Origin: Alteromonadaceae bacterium 2753L.S.0a.02
GTDB lineage: Bacteria > Pseudomonadota > Gammaproteobacteria > Pseudomonadales > Cellvibrionaceae
DNA: 64,000 bases
Reading direction: 5' to 3'
Assembly: GCA_007827375.1 (NCBI GenBank)
Contig: VISH01000002.1
Location: forward strand, 3,559,001-3,623,000
This document shows positions 56,047 to 64,000 of this stretch, in pieces. The notes under the pieces were generated by a model, which worked only from the letters and a program-made list of their open reading frames with translations, was not told the origin of the DNA and did no database searches. The stretch's first letter is position 1; every line of letters starts with the position of its first letter. The position numbers were made by a program, and so were the translations under genes.

Positions 56047-56868
56047 ATGCCCACCTATGCAATCGGCGATGTGCAGGGTTGTCGCAAAGACCTGGAAACG
56101 CTCCTCGACAAGATCAATTTCGACAAAAGCAACGATCGACTCTGGTTCGCAGGTGATCTGGTTAATCGAGGCCACGACAGTCTCGGCGTGCTGCGTTTAG
56201 TGCATCAATTAGGGGATGCTGCGACGGTCGTTCTTGGAAATCACGATTTGCATCTCCTGGGCGCGGTCGCGGGAATTAAAAAACTGAAGCCCGATAATGA
56301 GATGTCGCGAATTCTGCATGCAGAAGACCGAAAAACCCTGCTTAAATGGTTGCGTAAACGCCCCCTTTTGTACCACGACCCAGAGCTGGGATACACAATG
56401 GTGCACGCCGGCATCCCTCCAAACTGGTCGTTGAGCCATGCTAGGGAATTGGCGAGTGAAGTTGAGAGCGAAGTCGCCAGCAAGAATAGCAAGCGCTACT
56501 TCGAAGCGATGTATGGCGATGAACCCGACCGCTGGTCCGACGGCTTACGCGGCTATACTCGCTTGCGAGTAATTACTAACTACTTAACGCGAATGCGCTT
56601 TTGCGACGCGTCTGGCCGCCTTGAGCTCAACGCCAAAACCGGTCCAGACACGCCTCCCAAGGGTTTTGCACCGTGGTTTAGCCACAGTGGTCACAAATGC
56701 CGCAACGAACGCATCCTATTTGGGCACTGGGCTGCGCTGATGGGCAAAGCCAAATCCCCGAATTTCATTAGTCTGGATACAGGCTGTGTGTGGGGGGGAG
56801 ATCTCACCGCCTATCGGCTGGAAGACGGCAAGAGAATCAGCGTCGACTGTTGTAGCCTGAAACGTTAA
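56047..56868 (+). CDS. apaH: Symmetrical diadenosine tetraphosphatase
   Basis: 273 residues. It hydrolyses Ap4A to two ADP and can decap NpnN-capped RNAs. The metallophosphoesterase motifs are [27 protein letters not shown] and VHAGIPPNW, with metal ligands in each. It ends the lptD run; galE on the opposite strand converges on it. Confidence 0.95.
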   Translation: MPTYAIGDVQGCRKDLETLLDKINFDKSNDRLWFAGDLVNRGHDSLGVLRLVHQLGDAATVVLGNHDLHLLGAVAGIKKLKPDNEMSRILHAEDRKTLLKWLRKRPLLYHDPELGYTMVHAGIPPNWSLSHARELASEVESEVASKNSKRYFEAMYGDEPDRWSDGLRGYTRLRVITNYLTRMRFCDASGRLELNAKTGPDTPPKGFAPWFSHSGHKCRNERILFGHWAALMGKAKSPNFISLDTGCVWGGDLTAYRLEDGKRISVDCCSLKR

Positions 56869-56874
56869 AGGCCG

Positions 56875-57891
56875 TTATGCGTAACCTTTCGGATTACCAG
56901 ACTGCCAGCGCCAGGTATCGGCCACCATCTGTTCGATACCAAATTCAGCACACCACCCCAGCTCGGCTGCAGCCAGTCCTGGGTCGGCGTAGCACTCAGC
57001 GATATCGCCCGGGCGTCGCGCAACGACCTCATAAGGAATTGTCTGACCGCAGGCTTTTTCAAACGCCTCAACTATCTGCAACACGCTGTAGCCCTGACCG
57101 GTTCCCAAATTGTAGGTAAGGCACCCTGGTTCGCACTGAAGTAGCTTTTCCAGCGCCTTCACATGGCCCCTCGCCAAGTCAACCACATGAATATAATCAC
57201 GCACACCAGTTCCGTCGATTGTGGGGTAATCTGCACCGAAAACACGCAATTTATCAAGTTTACCAACCGCTACCTGTGCAACATACGGCAGTAAGTTATT
57301 GGGAATTCCCTGAGGATCTTCGCCCAATCTACCGCTGGGATGCGCCCCAATCGGATTGAAATACCGCAATAGCCCAACACGCCACTCGCTGTCGGGAGCA
57401 GCGCAGGCGTCGCGTAAAACGTCTTCAACGATCAATTTGCTTCGGCCATAGGGGTTTGTTGCCCCAGTAGGGAAGTTTTCTAGAATCGGGACGCTCGCGG
57501 GATCACCATATACCGTGGCTGAAGAGCTGAATAACAGGCGGTTTATACCGTATTCAGCCATGACCTCACAGAGCACGATAGTGCCGCCTACATTGTTGTG
57601 GTAATAACGAAGTGGAATTTGAACCGATTCGCCAACCGCTTTAAGGCCGGCAAAGTGAATAACGGCATTGATATCGTACTCGTGGAAGATATCGCGCAGC
57701 GCCGCCCGATCACCAACATCCGCCTCGACGAAAGCCACTGCTTTACCAGTCACTTCCTCCACGCGACTTAACGACTCACGTTTGCTGTTACACAAATTAT
57801 CCAGTACCACCAGATCAAACCCGGCTTCAAGTAACTCAATGCAGGTGTGACTGCCAATATATCCGGCACCGCCTGTAACTAAAACTGCCAT
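56875..57891 (-). CDS. galE: UDP-glucose 4-epimerase
   Basis: 338 residues from the ATG at 57889-57891 behind CAGGG; the frame extends six codons further upstream. The NAD-binding motif [13 protein letters not shown], the catalytic Ser in [11 protein letters not shown] and the Tyr of YxxxK in [12 protein letters not shown] are all present. It interconverts UDP-glucose and UDP-galactose for polysaccharide synthesis. It stands alone. Confidence 0.95.
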   Translation of the reverse strand: MAVLVTGGAGYIGSHTCIELLEAGFDLVVLDNLCNSKRESLSRVEEVTGKAVAFVEADVGDRAALRDIFHEYDINAVIHFAGLKAVGESVQIPLRYYHNNVGGTIVLCEVMAEYGINRLLFSSSATVYGDPASVPILENFPTGATNPYGRSKLIVEDVLRDACAAPDSEWRVGLLRYFNPIGAHPSGRLGEDPQGIPNNLLPYVAQVAVGKLDKLRVFGADYPTIDGTGVRDYIHVVDLARGHVKALEKLLQCEPGCLTYNLGTGQGYSVLQIVEAFEKACGQTIPYEVVARRPGDIAECYADPGLAAAELGWCAEFGIEQMVADTWRWQSGNPKGYA

Positions 57892-58494
57892 AGCCCTGAA
57901 TCTCATCAATTAATTTGCACGTATTATCTTACAATAAAGATGAAGTTTCTGGCGCAATACTTGAATATAAATCAACGTCGATTGAAGTTTATAAATCGAC
58001 AAGTTTCTGGCGCATTGCAAGCAAACGTCTTCTCAGGTGAGTTGTGCAGAAATAGCATGCTCATCACAGAAGTTTTAAGACGCACTTTATTTTTTGTTTT
58101 CAGCAACGCTCAAGGCGTGTAGGGTATGTGCCAGGAAGAGAATTTTATGACAGTGAGCTCTACTCTTTTGGAAGCACTTCAACAGAGTTACGCCTAAAAA
58201 AACATCATTGTCCAGCGGCTTTGCCGATTATCGTTTTTTTAGTATCAACTGTGATAAACAGATTAGTGTTATACCGCCCAACCAGCTATTCTTTACAAAA
58301 GGGCGTAGTAGCAGAATTTTTTAGTAAACCCAGTTTGGGCAGCCAGTTTGGTCGTTTTTTTAAAACGGCAAAACAATAAACTGACACCCAATATGGTCGC
58401 TGGCGAACTGATGTGTTACCGCTATGCCACCAGTCATGCCAGCGTGACATCCATTGTCCAGATTGCATAGCAATTTGGCAGAAGGAGGACTTGC
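57892..58494. promoter_or_regulatory. Upstream region of prkA operon with direct repeats
   Basis: AAGTTTCTGGCGCA occurs at 57943 and again at 58001, 58 bp apart. Between them GTCGATT and AATCGAC form an inverted repeat. This could be a regulatory array for galE or the prkA operon. The short frames at 57940-58379 have no ribosome-binding site. A strong AGGAGG precedes prkA. A stationary-phase promoter is expected but was not located. Confidence 0.4.
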
Positions 58495-60417
58495 ATGACC
58501 ATTTTTAATCACTATCAAACACGATACGAGGCGACTCAGCAAGAAGAGCTTTCCATTCAGGAATACCTCGAATTGTGTAAAAAAGATCCCACCGTTTATG
58601 CGAGCGCAGCAGAGCGCATGTTGGCGGCTATTGGCGAGCCCGAGCTGGTCGATACCTCAAAAGATTCGCGCATGAGCAGGATCTTCTCCAACAAAATTAT
58701 TAAGCGCTACAAGGCCTTCGAAGAGTTTTACGGGATGGAAGAAGCCATCTCGCAAATTGTGTCTTTCTTCCGGCATGCCGCTCAGGGGCTCGAAGAAAAG
58801 AAACAAATTCTTTATCTACTGGGCCCAGTTGGCGGAGGTAAGTCTTCTCTCGCGGAAAAGCTGAAAAGTCTCATCGAGAAACAACCCATCTATTGCCTGA
58901 AAGGCTCGCCAGTATACGAATCTCCGCTAGGCTTGTTCGACCCAGACGAAGATAGTCAGATACTTGAAGAGGACTACGGCATCCCGAGCCGCTACATCAA
59001 GACTATCATGTCCCCTTGGGCGGTGAAGCGGCTGCACGAATTTGGCGGCGATATTTCTAAATTTAAAGTTATTAAAATATACCCCTCTATTCTCGATCAA
59101 ATTGCCGTATCCAAAACTGAACCCGGTGATGAAAACAACCAGGATATTTCTTCACTGGTTGGTAAGGTCGACATTCGAAAACTCGAAGACTTTCCACAAA
59201 ATGATCCTGATGCCTACAGTTTTTCCGGAGGGCTGTGTCGCGCCAACCAAGGCATTATGGAATTTGTGGAAATGTTTAAGGCACCCATTAAGGTGCTCCA
59301 CCCATTGCTTACAGCCACACAGGAAGGCAACTACAACAGTACCGAAGGGCTCGGAGCAATTCCCTTCGACGGCATAGTGTTGGCGCACTCCAACGAGGCG
59401 GAATGGCAAAGCTTTAAAAACAACAAAAATAACGAGGCCTTTATCGACCGCGTTTACATTGTGAAAGTACCGTACTGCCTACGACTTTCGGAAGAAGTAC
59501 ACATCTACCAGAAACTTCTTCAAAACAGTTCGCTTAATGCCGCACCCTGTGCGCCAGACACCCTAAAAATGCTTGCTCAGTTCACCGTACTTTCACGATT
59601 AAAAGTACCGGAAAACTCCAGCCTGTTCTCCAAGATGCGAGTCTATGACGGGCAGAACCTCAAAGATACCGATCCCAAGGCAAAATCCCTGCAGGAATAC
59701 AAAGATGCGGCCGGTGTTGACGAGGGCATGAATGGTCTGTCGACCCGATTCGCATTTAAAATTCTTTCCAAGGTATTTAATTTCGATCCGACGGAAATTT
59801 CTGCGAACCCGGTTCACCTGATGTATGTACTGGAACAACAAATTGAACAGGAACAATTCCCTGAGGAAATTCGCGATCGGTATCTGTCATTCCTGAAAGA
59901 ATTTTTGGCACCGCGTTACGTTGAATTTATCGGTAAGGAAATTCAAACGGCCTACCTCGAATCCTATGCTGAATACGGACAAAATATTTTCGACCGGTAT
60001 GTGACCTACGCTGATTTCTGGATTCAGGATCAGGAATATAGAGATCCCGAGACCGGTGAAATCTTAAACCGTGCTGCACTTAATGAAGAGCTGGAAAAAA
60101 TTGAAAAACCTGCTGGCATAAGCAACCCTAAAGATTTCCGAAACGAGATTGTTAATTTTGTGTTGCGTGCACGAGCCAACAACTCCGGCAAAAATCCTGT
60201 GTGGAATAGCTACGAAAAATTGCGAACGGTTATTGAGAAGAAAATGTTTTCCAATACCGAGGACCTGCTACCGGTTATTTCATTCAACACAAAATCTTCT
60301 GGCGATGAACGTAAAAAACATGAAGATTTTGTGGCTCGAATGGTTGAACGTGGATATACCGAGAAACAGGTTCGCCTGTTATCGGAGTGGTACCTAAGAG
60401 TCCGAAAATCTCAGTAA
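58495..60417 (+). CDS. prkA: PrkA/YeaG serine protein kinase-like ATPase
   Basis: 640 residues, near the E. coli YeaG length. An AAA domain has Walker A GPVGGGKSS (about residue 115), and the C-terminal part is the PrkA kinase domain. YeaG-type proteins act in nutrient-stress and stationary-phase adaptation together with YeaH and YcgB/SpoVR. A strong AGGAGG precedes the ATG. yeaH and spoVR follow at 21 and eight bp, a standard three-gene operon. Confidence 0.95.
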   Translation: MTIFNHYQTRYEATQQEELSIQEYLELCKKDPTVYASAAERMLAAIGEPELVDTSKDSRMSRIFSNKIIKRYKAFEEFYGMEEAISQIVSFFRHAAQGLEEKKQILYLLGPVGGGKSSLAEKLKSLIEKQPIYCLKGSPVYESPLGLFDPDEDSQILEEDYGIPSRYIKTIMSPWAVKRLHEFGGDISKFKVIKIYPSILDQIAVSKTEPGDENNQDISSLVGKVDIRKLEDFPQNDPDAYSFSGGLCRANQGIMEFVEMFKAPIKVLHPLLTATQEGNYNSTEGLGAIPFDGIVLAHSNEAEWQSFKNNKNNEAFIDRVYIVKVPYCLRLSEEVHIYQKLLQNSSLNAAPCAPDTLKMLAQFTVLSRLKVPENSSLFSKMRVYDGQNLKDTDPKAKSLQEYKDAAGVDEGMNGLSTRFAFKILSKVFNFDPTEISANPVHLMYVLEQQIEQEQFPEEIRDRYLSFLKEFLAPRYVEFIGKEIQTAYLESYAEYGQNIFDRYVTYADFWIQDQEYRDPETGEILNRAALNEELEKIEKPAGISNPKDFRNEIVNFVLRARANNSGKNPVWNSYEKLRTVIEKKMFSNTEDLLPVISFNTKSSGDERKKHEDFVARMVERGYTEKQVRLLSEWYLRVRKSQ

Positions 60418-60438
60418 ACACCAAACAAAGGGTTTCAT

Positions 60439-61710
60439 GTGAGCTATATTATCGACCGACGTCTGAACTCAAAGAAGAAAAGCATGGTGAACCGGCAACG
60501 GTTCCTACGCAGGTACCGGCAGCATATTAAAAAAGCAGTTTCAGATGCGGTCGATCGACGCTCTATTACAGATATTGAAAGTGGCGAGAGCATTAGTATC
60601 CCGACTCGAGATATCAGCGAGCCCATATTTCATCACGGCCAGGGCGGTAAAAATACCCGCGTGCTCCCCGGCAACGATCAGTTTAACGGCGGCGACCACA
60701 TCCCTCGCCCTGAAGGCGGCGAAGGCAGTGGTGGCGGTTCAGGGTCCGGAGCTAGCGATCAGGGTGAAGGCGAAGATGATTTCGTTTTTCAAATTTCCCA
60801 AGACGAATTTTTGAATTTTCTGTTCGAAGATCTGGCTCTACCTAATTTGGTTAAACGACAACTTGCAGGTAATGAAGAGTTTGAATACCGCCGTGCGGGT
60901 ATCAGTAACGAAGGTTCACCAGGAAAAATCAACATAATTCGCTCTTTGCGATCTGCCAATTCCCGCCGGATTGCGCTCACCAGTAAAAAACGTCGTCGAT
61001 TAAAAGATATTGAAGACGAACTCGAAAAACTTTCGAATGATCCATCACTTACCGGTGATACCGAAGAACTCGAAGCCGAAGCAGCCGATCTAAGAGCAAA
61101 AATTCATCGCATACCCTGGCTCGATGATTTTGACCTTAAATACAATTTGCATGTAAAACATCCCATACCTACATCTAAGGCTGTGATGTTTTGCCTTATG
61201 GACGTTTCCGGCTCAATGGACCAAGCGACCAAAGACATTGCAAAACGTTTTTTTCTGTTGCTGTATTTATTTTTGCAACGTAATTACGAGCGTACCGAGG
61301 TAGTATTTATTCGTCACCACACCAGTGCGAAAGAAGTTGATGAAGAAGAATTTTTTTACAGCCGGGAAACGGGTGGAACAATTGTTTCCAGCGCACTAAA
61401 AATGATGGACGACATACTGCAAACCCGCTACCCCGCCAGCGAATGGAATATCTATGGTGCCCAGGCATCTGACGGTGACAACTGGAACGATGACTCTGTA
61501 ATTTGTTATCGCTTGCTCACAGAAAAGCTTTTGCCAAAGGTGCAGTACTATTCCTACATCGAAATCACATCGCGAGAGCGACAGGCACTATGGCATGCTT
61601 ACGAGCAGGTGCTTTCGGACTTTCCCGAAATCTTTGCCATGCGTCAATTACAAAGCGCCGCCGACATCTACCCGGTGTTCCGTCAGCTATTTCAAAAACA
61701 AACCACTTGA
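60439..61710 (+). CDS. yeaH: YeaH-family (DUF444) protein
   Basis: 423 residues, GTG start. N-terminal [20 protein letters not shown] is typical of DUF444. A Gly-rich linker (about 90-115) and a VWA-like domain follow with a MIDAS-type motif, [12 protein letters not shown]. YeaH is the usual partner of YeaG/PrkA and probably a scaffold or target. A longer alternative frame of the next gene overlaps its 3' end but is not coding. Confidence 0.94.
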   Translation: MSYIIDRRLNSKKKSMVNRQRFLRRYRQHIKKAVSDAVDRRSITDIESGESISIPTRDISEPIFHHGQGGKNTRVLPGNDQFNGGDHIPRPEGGEGSGGGSGSGASDQGEGEDDFVFQISQDEFLNFLFEDLALPNLVKRQLAGNEEFEYRRAGISNEGSPGKINIIRSLRSANSRRIALTSKKRRRLKDIEDELEKLSNDPSLTGDTEELEAEAADLRAKIHRIPWLDDFDLKYNLHVKHPIPTSKAVMFCLMDVSGSMDQATKDIAKRFFLLLYLFLQRNYERTEVVFIRHHTSAKEVDEEEFFYSRETGGTIVSSALKMMDDILQTRYPASEWNIYGAQASDGDNWNDDSVICYRLLTEKLLPKVQYYSYIEITSRERQALWHAYEQVLSDFPEIFAMRQLQSAADIYPVFRQLFQKQTT

Positions 61711-61718
61711 GAGTTAGC

Positions 61719-63254
61719 ATGAGTCAACGAGCTAGCGAACCCCTATCCACAACGTCTGAATGGAATTTCGAATTGATTCAGACTTACGATGAAGTCATTG
61801 GCGGCATTGCCAAAGACTATGGTCTGGATACCTACCCCAATCAAATTGAAATTATCAGTTCAGAGCAAATGATGGATGCCTACGCAGCTGTAGGCATGCC
61901 GTTAGGTTACAACCATTGGTCTTACGGCAAACAGTTTCTAAGCGTTGAGCAATCCTACAAACGCGGCCAAATGGGTTTGGCCTATGAAATAGTCATTAAT
62001 TCAAACCCCTGTATTGCCTATTTAATGGAAGAAAATACCATGACAATGCAAGCGCTGGTCATCGCGCACGCCTGCTATGGACATAATTCATTTTTCAAAG
62101 GTAACTACCTGTTTCGCGCCTGGACAGATGCATCTTCCATCATTGATTATTTGGTATTCGCAAAAAATTACATCGCAAAGTGCGAAGAAAAACACGGTGT
62201 CGATGCCGTAGAAGAAATTCTGGATTCCTGTCACGCCATCATGAATTATGGTGTTGATCGATATAAACGCCCCTACCCACTTTCCACTCACGAGGAAAGC
62301 GAGCTGCAAAAAGAACGTGAAGAGTACTTGCAAAAGCAGGTAAACGATCTATGGCGTACCATTCCCACCTCAGAAAAAGCTTCAAAGCAGAAACAGGAAC
62401 ACCGTTTTCCCAGCGAACCCCAAGAAAACCTGCTGTACTTTTTTGAAAAGAATGCACCGCTGCTCGAATCGTGGCAACGCGAAGTTATTCGTATCGTTCG
62501 CAAGATTGCGCAATATTTCTACCCGCAACGCCAAACTCAGGTAATGAACGAAGGCTGGGCGACTTTTTGGCATCACACCTTGCTTAACACCCTGTACGAT
62601 AAAGGCCACGTCACTGAAGGGTTTATGTTGGAATTTATGCAATCACATTCCAGTGTGATTTACCAACCCCCTTACAACAGCCCTTATTTCTCAGGCATCA
62701 ACCCCTATACGTTGGGGTTCAACATGATGACCGATATTCGACGTATCTGCGAAAACCCGACGGCTGAAGATCGCGACTGGTTTCCTGAGATAGCTGGGAG
62801 TAATTGGCAGGAAACTCTCGATTTCGCGATGCGTAACTTCAAGGACGAGAGCTTCATATTACAATATTTATCGCCCAAGTTGATGCGCGATATGAAATTT
62901 TTTAGCATCTTGGATGACGATGTAAACCCTGATATTGAAGTGACCGCAATACACGATGGTAGCGGCTACCAAAGAGTTCGCGAGGATCTTTCTTCGCAAT
63001 ACAATCTCGGCAACAAGGAACCTAATATTCAGGTTTATAACGTCGATATTCGCGGTGACCGCTCCCTTACTTTGCACCATTACCGCCACGATCGTAAACC
63101 CTTAGACGATAAAACCGCCGATGAAGTTTTGAAACACATTCATCGCCTCTGGGGTTTTGATGTTCATCTATATTCTATGGAAGATGACCGCATCAAGCAG
63201 GAGTTCCATTGCCCCGAAGGTCGAGACATCGTTGTGTCCGAAACGGCTATTTAA
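61719..63254 (+). CDS. SpoVR/YcgB-family protein
   Basis: 511 residues from the ATG at 61719, eight bp after yeaH. Family stretches are YNHWSYGKQFLSVEQSYKRG, AHACYGHNSFFKGNYLF and MNEGWATFWHHTLLNTL, followed by NPYTLGFNM. SpoVR-like proteins are linked to YeaG and YeaH in stress adaptation; in Bacillus the homologue affects spore cortex. The His-rich motifs suggest metal binding, which is not proven. An intrinsic terminator follows. Confidence 0.95.
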   Translation: MSQRASEPLSTTSEWNFELIQTYDEVIGGIAKDYGLDTYPNQIEIISSEQMMDAYAAVGMPLGYNHWSYGKQFLSVEQSYKRGQMGLAYEIVINSNPCIAYLMEENTMTMQALVIAHACYGHNSFFKGNYLFRAWTDASSIIDYLVFAKNYIAKCEEKHGVDAVEEILDSCHAIMNYGVDRYKRPYPLSTHEESELQKEREEYLQKQVNDLWRTIPTSEKASKQKQEHRFPSEPQENLLYFFEKNAPLLESWQREVIRIVRKIAQYFYPQRQTQVMNEGWATFWHHTLLNTLYDKGHVTEGFMLEFMQSHSSVIYQPPYNSPYFSGINPYTLGFNMMTDIRRICENPTAEDRDWFPEIAGSNWQETLDFAMRNFKDESFILQYLSPKLMRDMKFFSILDDDVNPDIEVTAIHDGSGYQRVREDLSSQYNLGNKEPNIQVYNVDIRGDRSLTLHHYRHDRKPLDDKTADEVLKHIHRLWGFDVHLYSMEDDRIKQEFHCPEGRDIVVSETAI

Positions 63255-63274
63255 CGGCCATTTTACAGGCCAAT

Positions 63275-63314
63275 CAAAAAGCCCCGGTGCGTAAGCATTT
63301 CGGGGCTTTTATTT
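63275..63314. terminator. Intrinsic terminator (bidirectional)
   Basis: AAAAAGCCCCG pairs with CGGGGCTTTTATTTT around a loop of about 14 nt. It ends the prkA-yeaH-spoVR operon and the convergent EamA gene. Confidence 0.88.
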
Positions 63315-63318
63315 TGGA

Positions 63319-64000
63319 TCACTGGCTTACCACAGCTTTTACAAACAACTTACATTCGTCAATCACCTGCCTGAGTCGTCTCGGATTTGTGAGATGTTTG
63401 AAAACTCCCTGATAAATACCCAAAGCGGCAAGCACGACGACAACTCCCAGCATACTCATTCCCGATAATTTTTCGTTAGCCAACAGAACACCGATAGATA
63501 GTGCCATTACCGGCGTAATGAGCGGAATAAGTGAAACAGACACCATAGAGCAATGCCTTAATACATAATAAAACAGGGTATGACCAATAACCGACCCAGC
63601 GACCGATAAATACGAAATCCCAACCAAAGATTTCATATCAATTTCTTCAGGTATCTTACCATCAACAAAAAACCAGGTTAGTGCAAAGGCAGGTACTGAA
63701 AGTACCAATACACCGGTAGATTGCCTAAGCGGGTTAATTGTCGCACCTACCGCTTTCACCCATACGGAACTCAATGCAAACAACAGTGAAGAACCGACCA
63801 TACCGAGCACACCATAAATTGCATCGCTACCAGCTGTTAACTGATCGAAATTAATAATCGCAAGGCCAAGTATTGCCGTGGCCAACGCAATAATACGCAT
63901 AGGATTAAATACATTTTCACGTGTAAACAACAGCGAAAAAAATCCAACAGCAAATGGATACAAGCCCAAAATTACGGCCATTAATCCCGATGAGATATAT
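63319..64000 (-). CDS. EamA/DMT-family transporter (partial, 5' end outside window)
   Basis: The frame continues to the right edge without a stop (YISSGLMAVILGLYPF at the edge), so the start is outside. About 227 residues with six or more hydrophobic segments remain. The second EamA repeat shows VAGSVIGHTLFYYVLRHC, then SLIPLITPVMALSIGVLLAN. Such proteins export metabolites or amino acids; the substrate is not known. A C-terminal cytoplasmic tail (KHLTNPRRLRQVIDECK) follows. Confidence 0.88.
   Translation of the reverse strand, partial: YISSGLMAVILGLYPFAVGFFSLLFTRENVFNPMRIIALATAILGLAIINFDQLTAGSDAIYGVLGMVGSSLLFALSSVWVKAVGATINPLRQSTGVLVLSVPAFALTWFFVDGKIPEEIDMKSLVGISYLSVAGSVIGHTLFYYVLRHCSMVSVSLIPLITPVMALSIGVLLANEKLSGMSMLGVVVVLAALGIYQGVFKHLTNPRRLRQVIDECKLFVKAVVSQ

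Noticed and set aside
61503..61718. Longer N-terminus for the SpoVR-like protein
   Set aside because: It would overlap the yeaH coding region by 200 bp; the ATG at 61719 matches the family N-terminus.

Overview
The window looks like chromosomal DNA of a marine, polysaccharide-degrading gammaproteobacterium of the Cellvibrio/Saccharophagus/Teredinibacter type. The evidence is a secreted oxidoreductase with long poly-serine linkers joining CBM10 and CBM5-type modules, a GH5 enzyme with a ricin-type lectin domain, a Vfr-like Crp, and pseudomonad-like housekeeping blocks (trpGDC-crp-osmC-coq7; amgK-murU/lptD-surA-pdxA-rsmA-apaG-apaH). The assignment is inference from gene content; no rRNA or tRNA gene was seen.

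Bases 1-29,400 are accessory DNA, nearly all genes on the minus strand. From the left: a B12-type radical SAM protein cut by the window edge; two near-identical YezG-like immunity remnants flanking a beta-propeller lipoprotein, one broken by an IS66 remnant; a 1331-residue secreted PQQ-dehydrogenase/di-heme/PA14/CBM10/CBM5 protein; and an IS1182 remnant. About 9.4-13.2 kb reads as part of a gene-cassette (integron) array without an integrase: attC-like palindromes in one orientation separate two unknown proteins, a CPBP protease and a GFA-like protein. A further attC-like site follows a GNAT gene near 20.3 kb. Between these lie an 84-bp minisatellite (13.7-14.2 kb), the GH5 gene, an Asp/Glu racemase-family gene, a DUF885 peptidase, a B1 metallo-beta-lactamase and a 190-bp MITE-like element.

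Bases 21.1-29.4 kb form a toxin/effector graveyard. Two adjacent genes share a short N-terminal FMDNR/FMDKR leader like that of proteins linked to extracellular contractile injection systems. One carries a LanM-dehydratase-like kinase signature, the other a GH...NNG nuclease-like domain. Beside them are two displaced Rhs-type C-terminal toxin modules built on the same duplicated linker, each followed by an exported immunity candidate. A toxin-tail fragment with a TonB-like lipoprotein, a brnTA pair with a broken toxin and an intact antitoxin, and a decayed tyrosine recombinase complete the block.

Bases 29.4-64 kb are ordinary core genome: a SulP transporter, a Ycf46-like AAA ATPase, coq7, osmC, crp, trpC-trpD-trpG, a DUF1631 protein, prsK-prsR with a CpsD-like protein whose P-loop lacks the lysine, trpE and rpe, a DUF3530 protein, the cell-wall recycling pair amgK-murU divergent from the lptD-surA-pdxA-rsmA-apaG-apaH run, galE, the prkA(yeaG)-yeaH-spoVR stress operon, and an EamA transporter cut by the right edge. 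Clear intrinsic terminators lie at 4396-4427, 34868-34900, 40264-40296 and 63275-63314.
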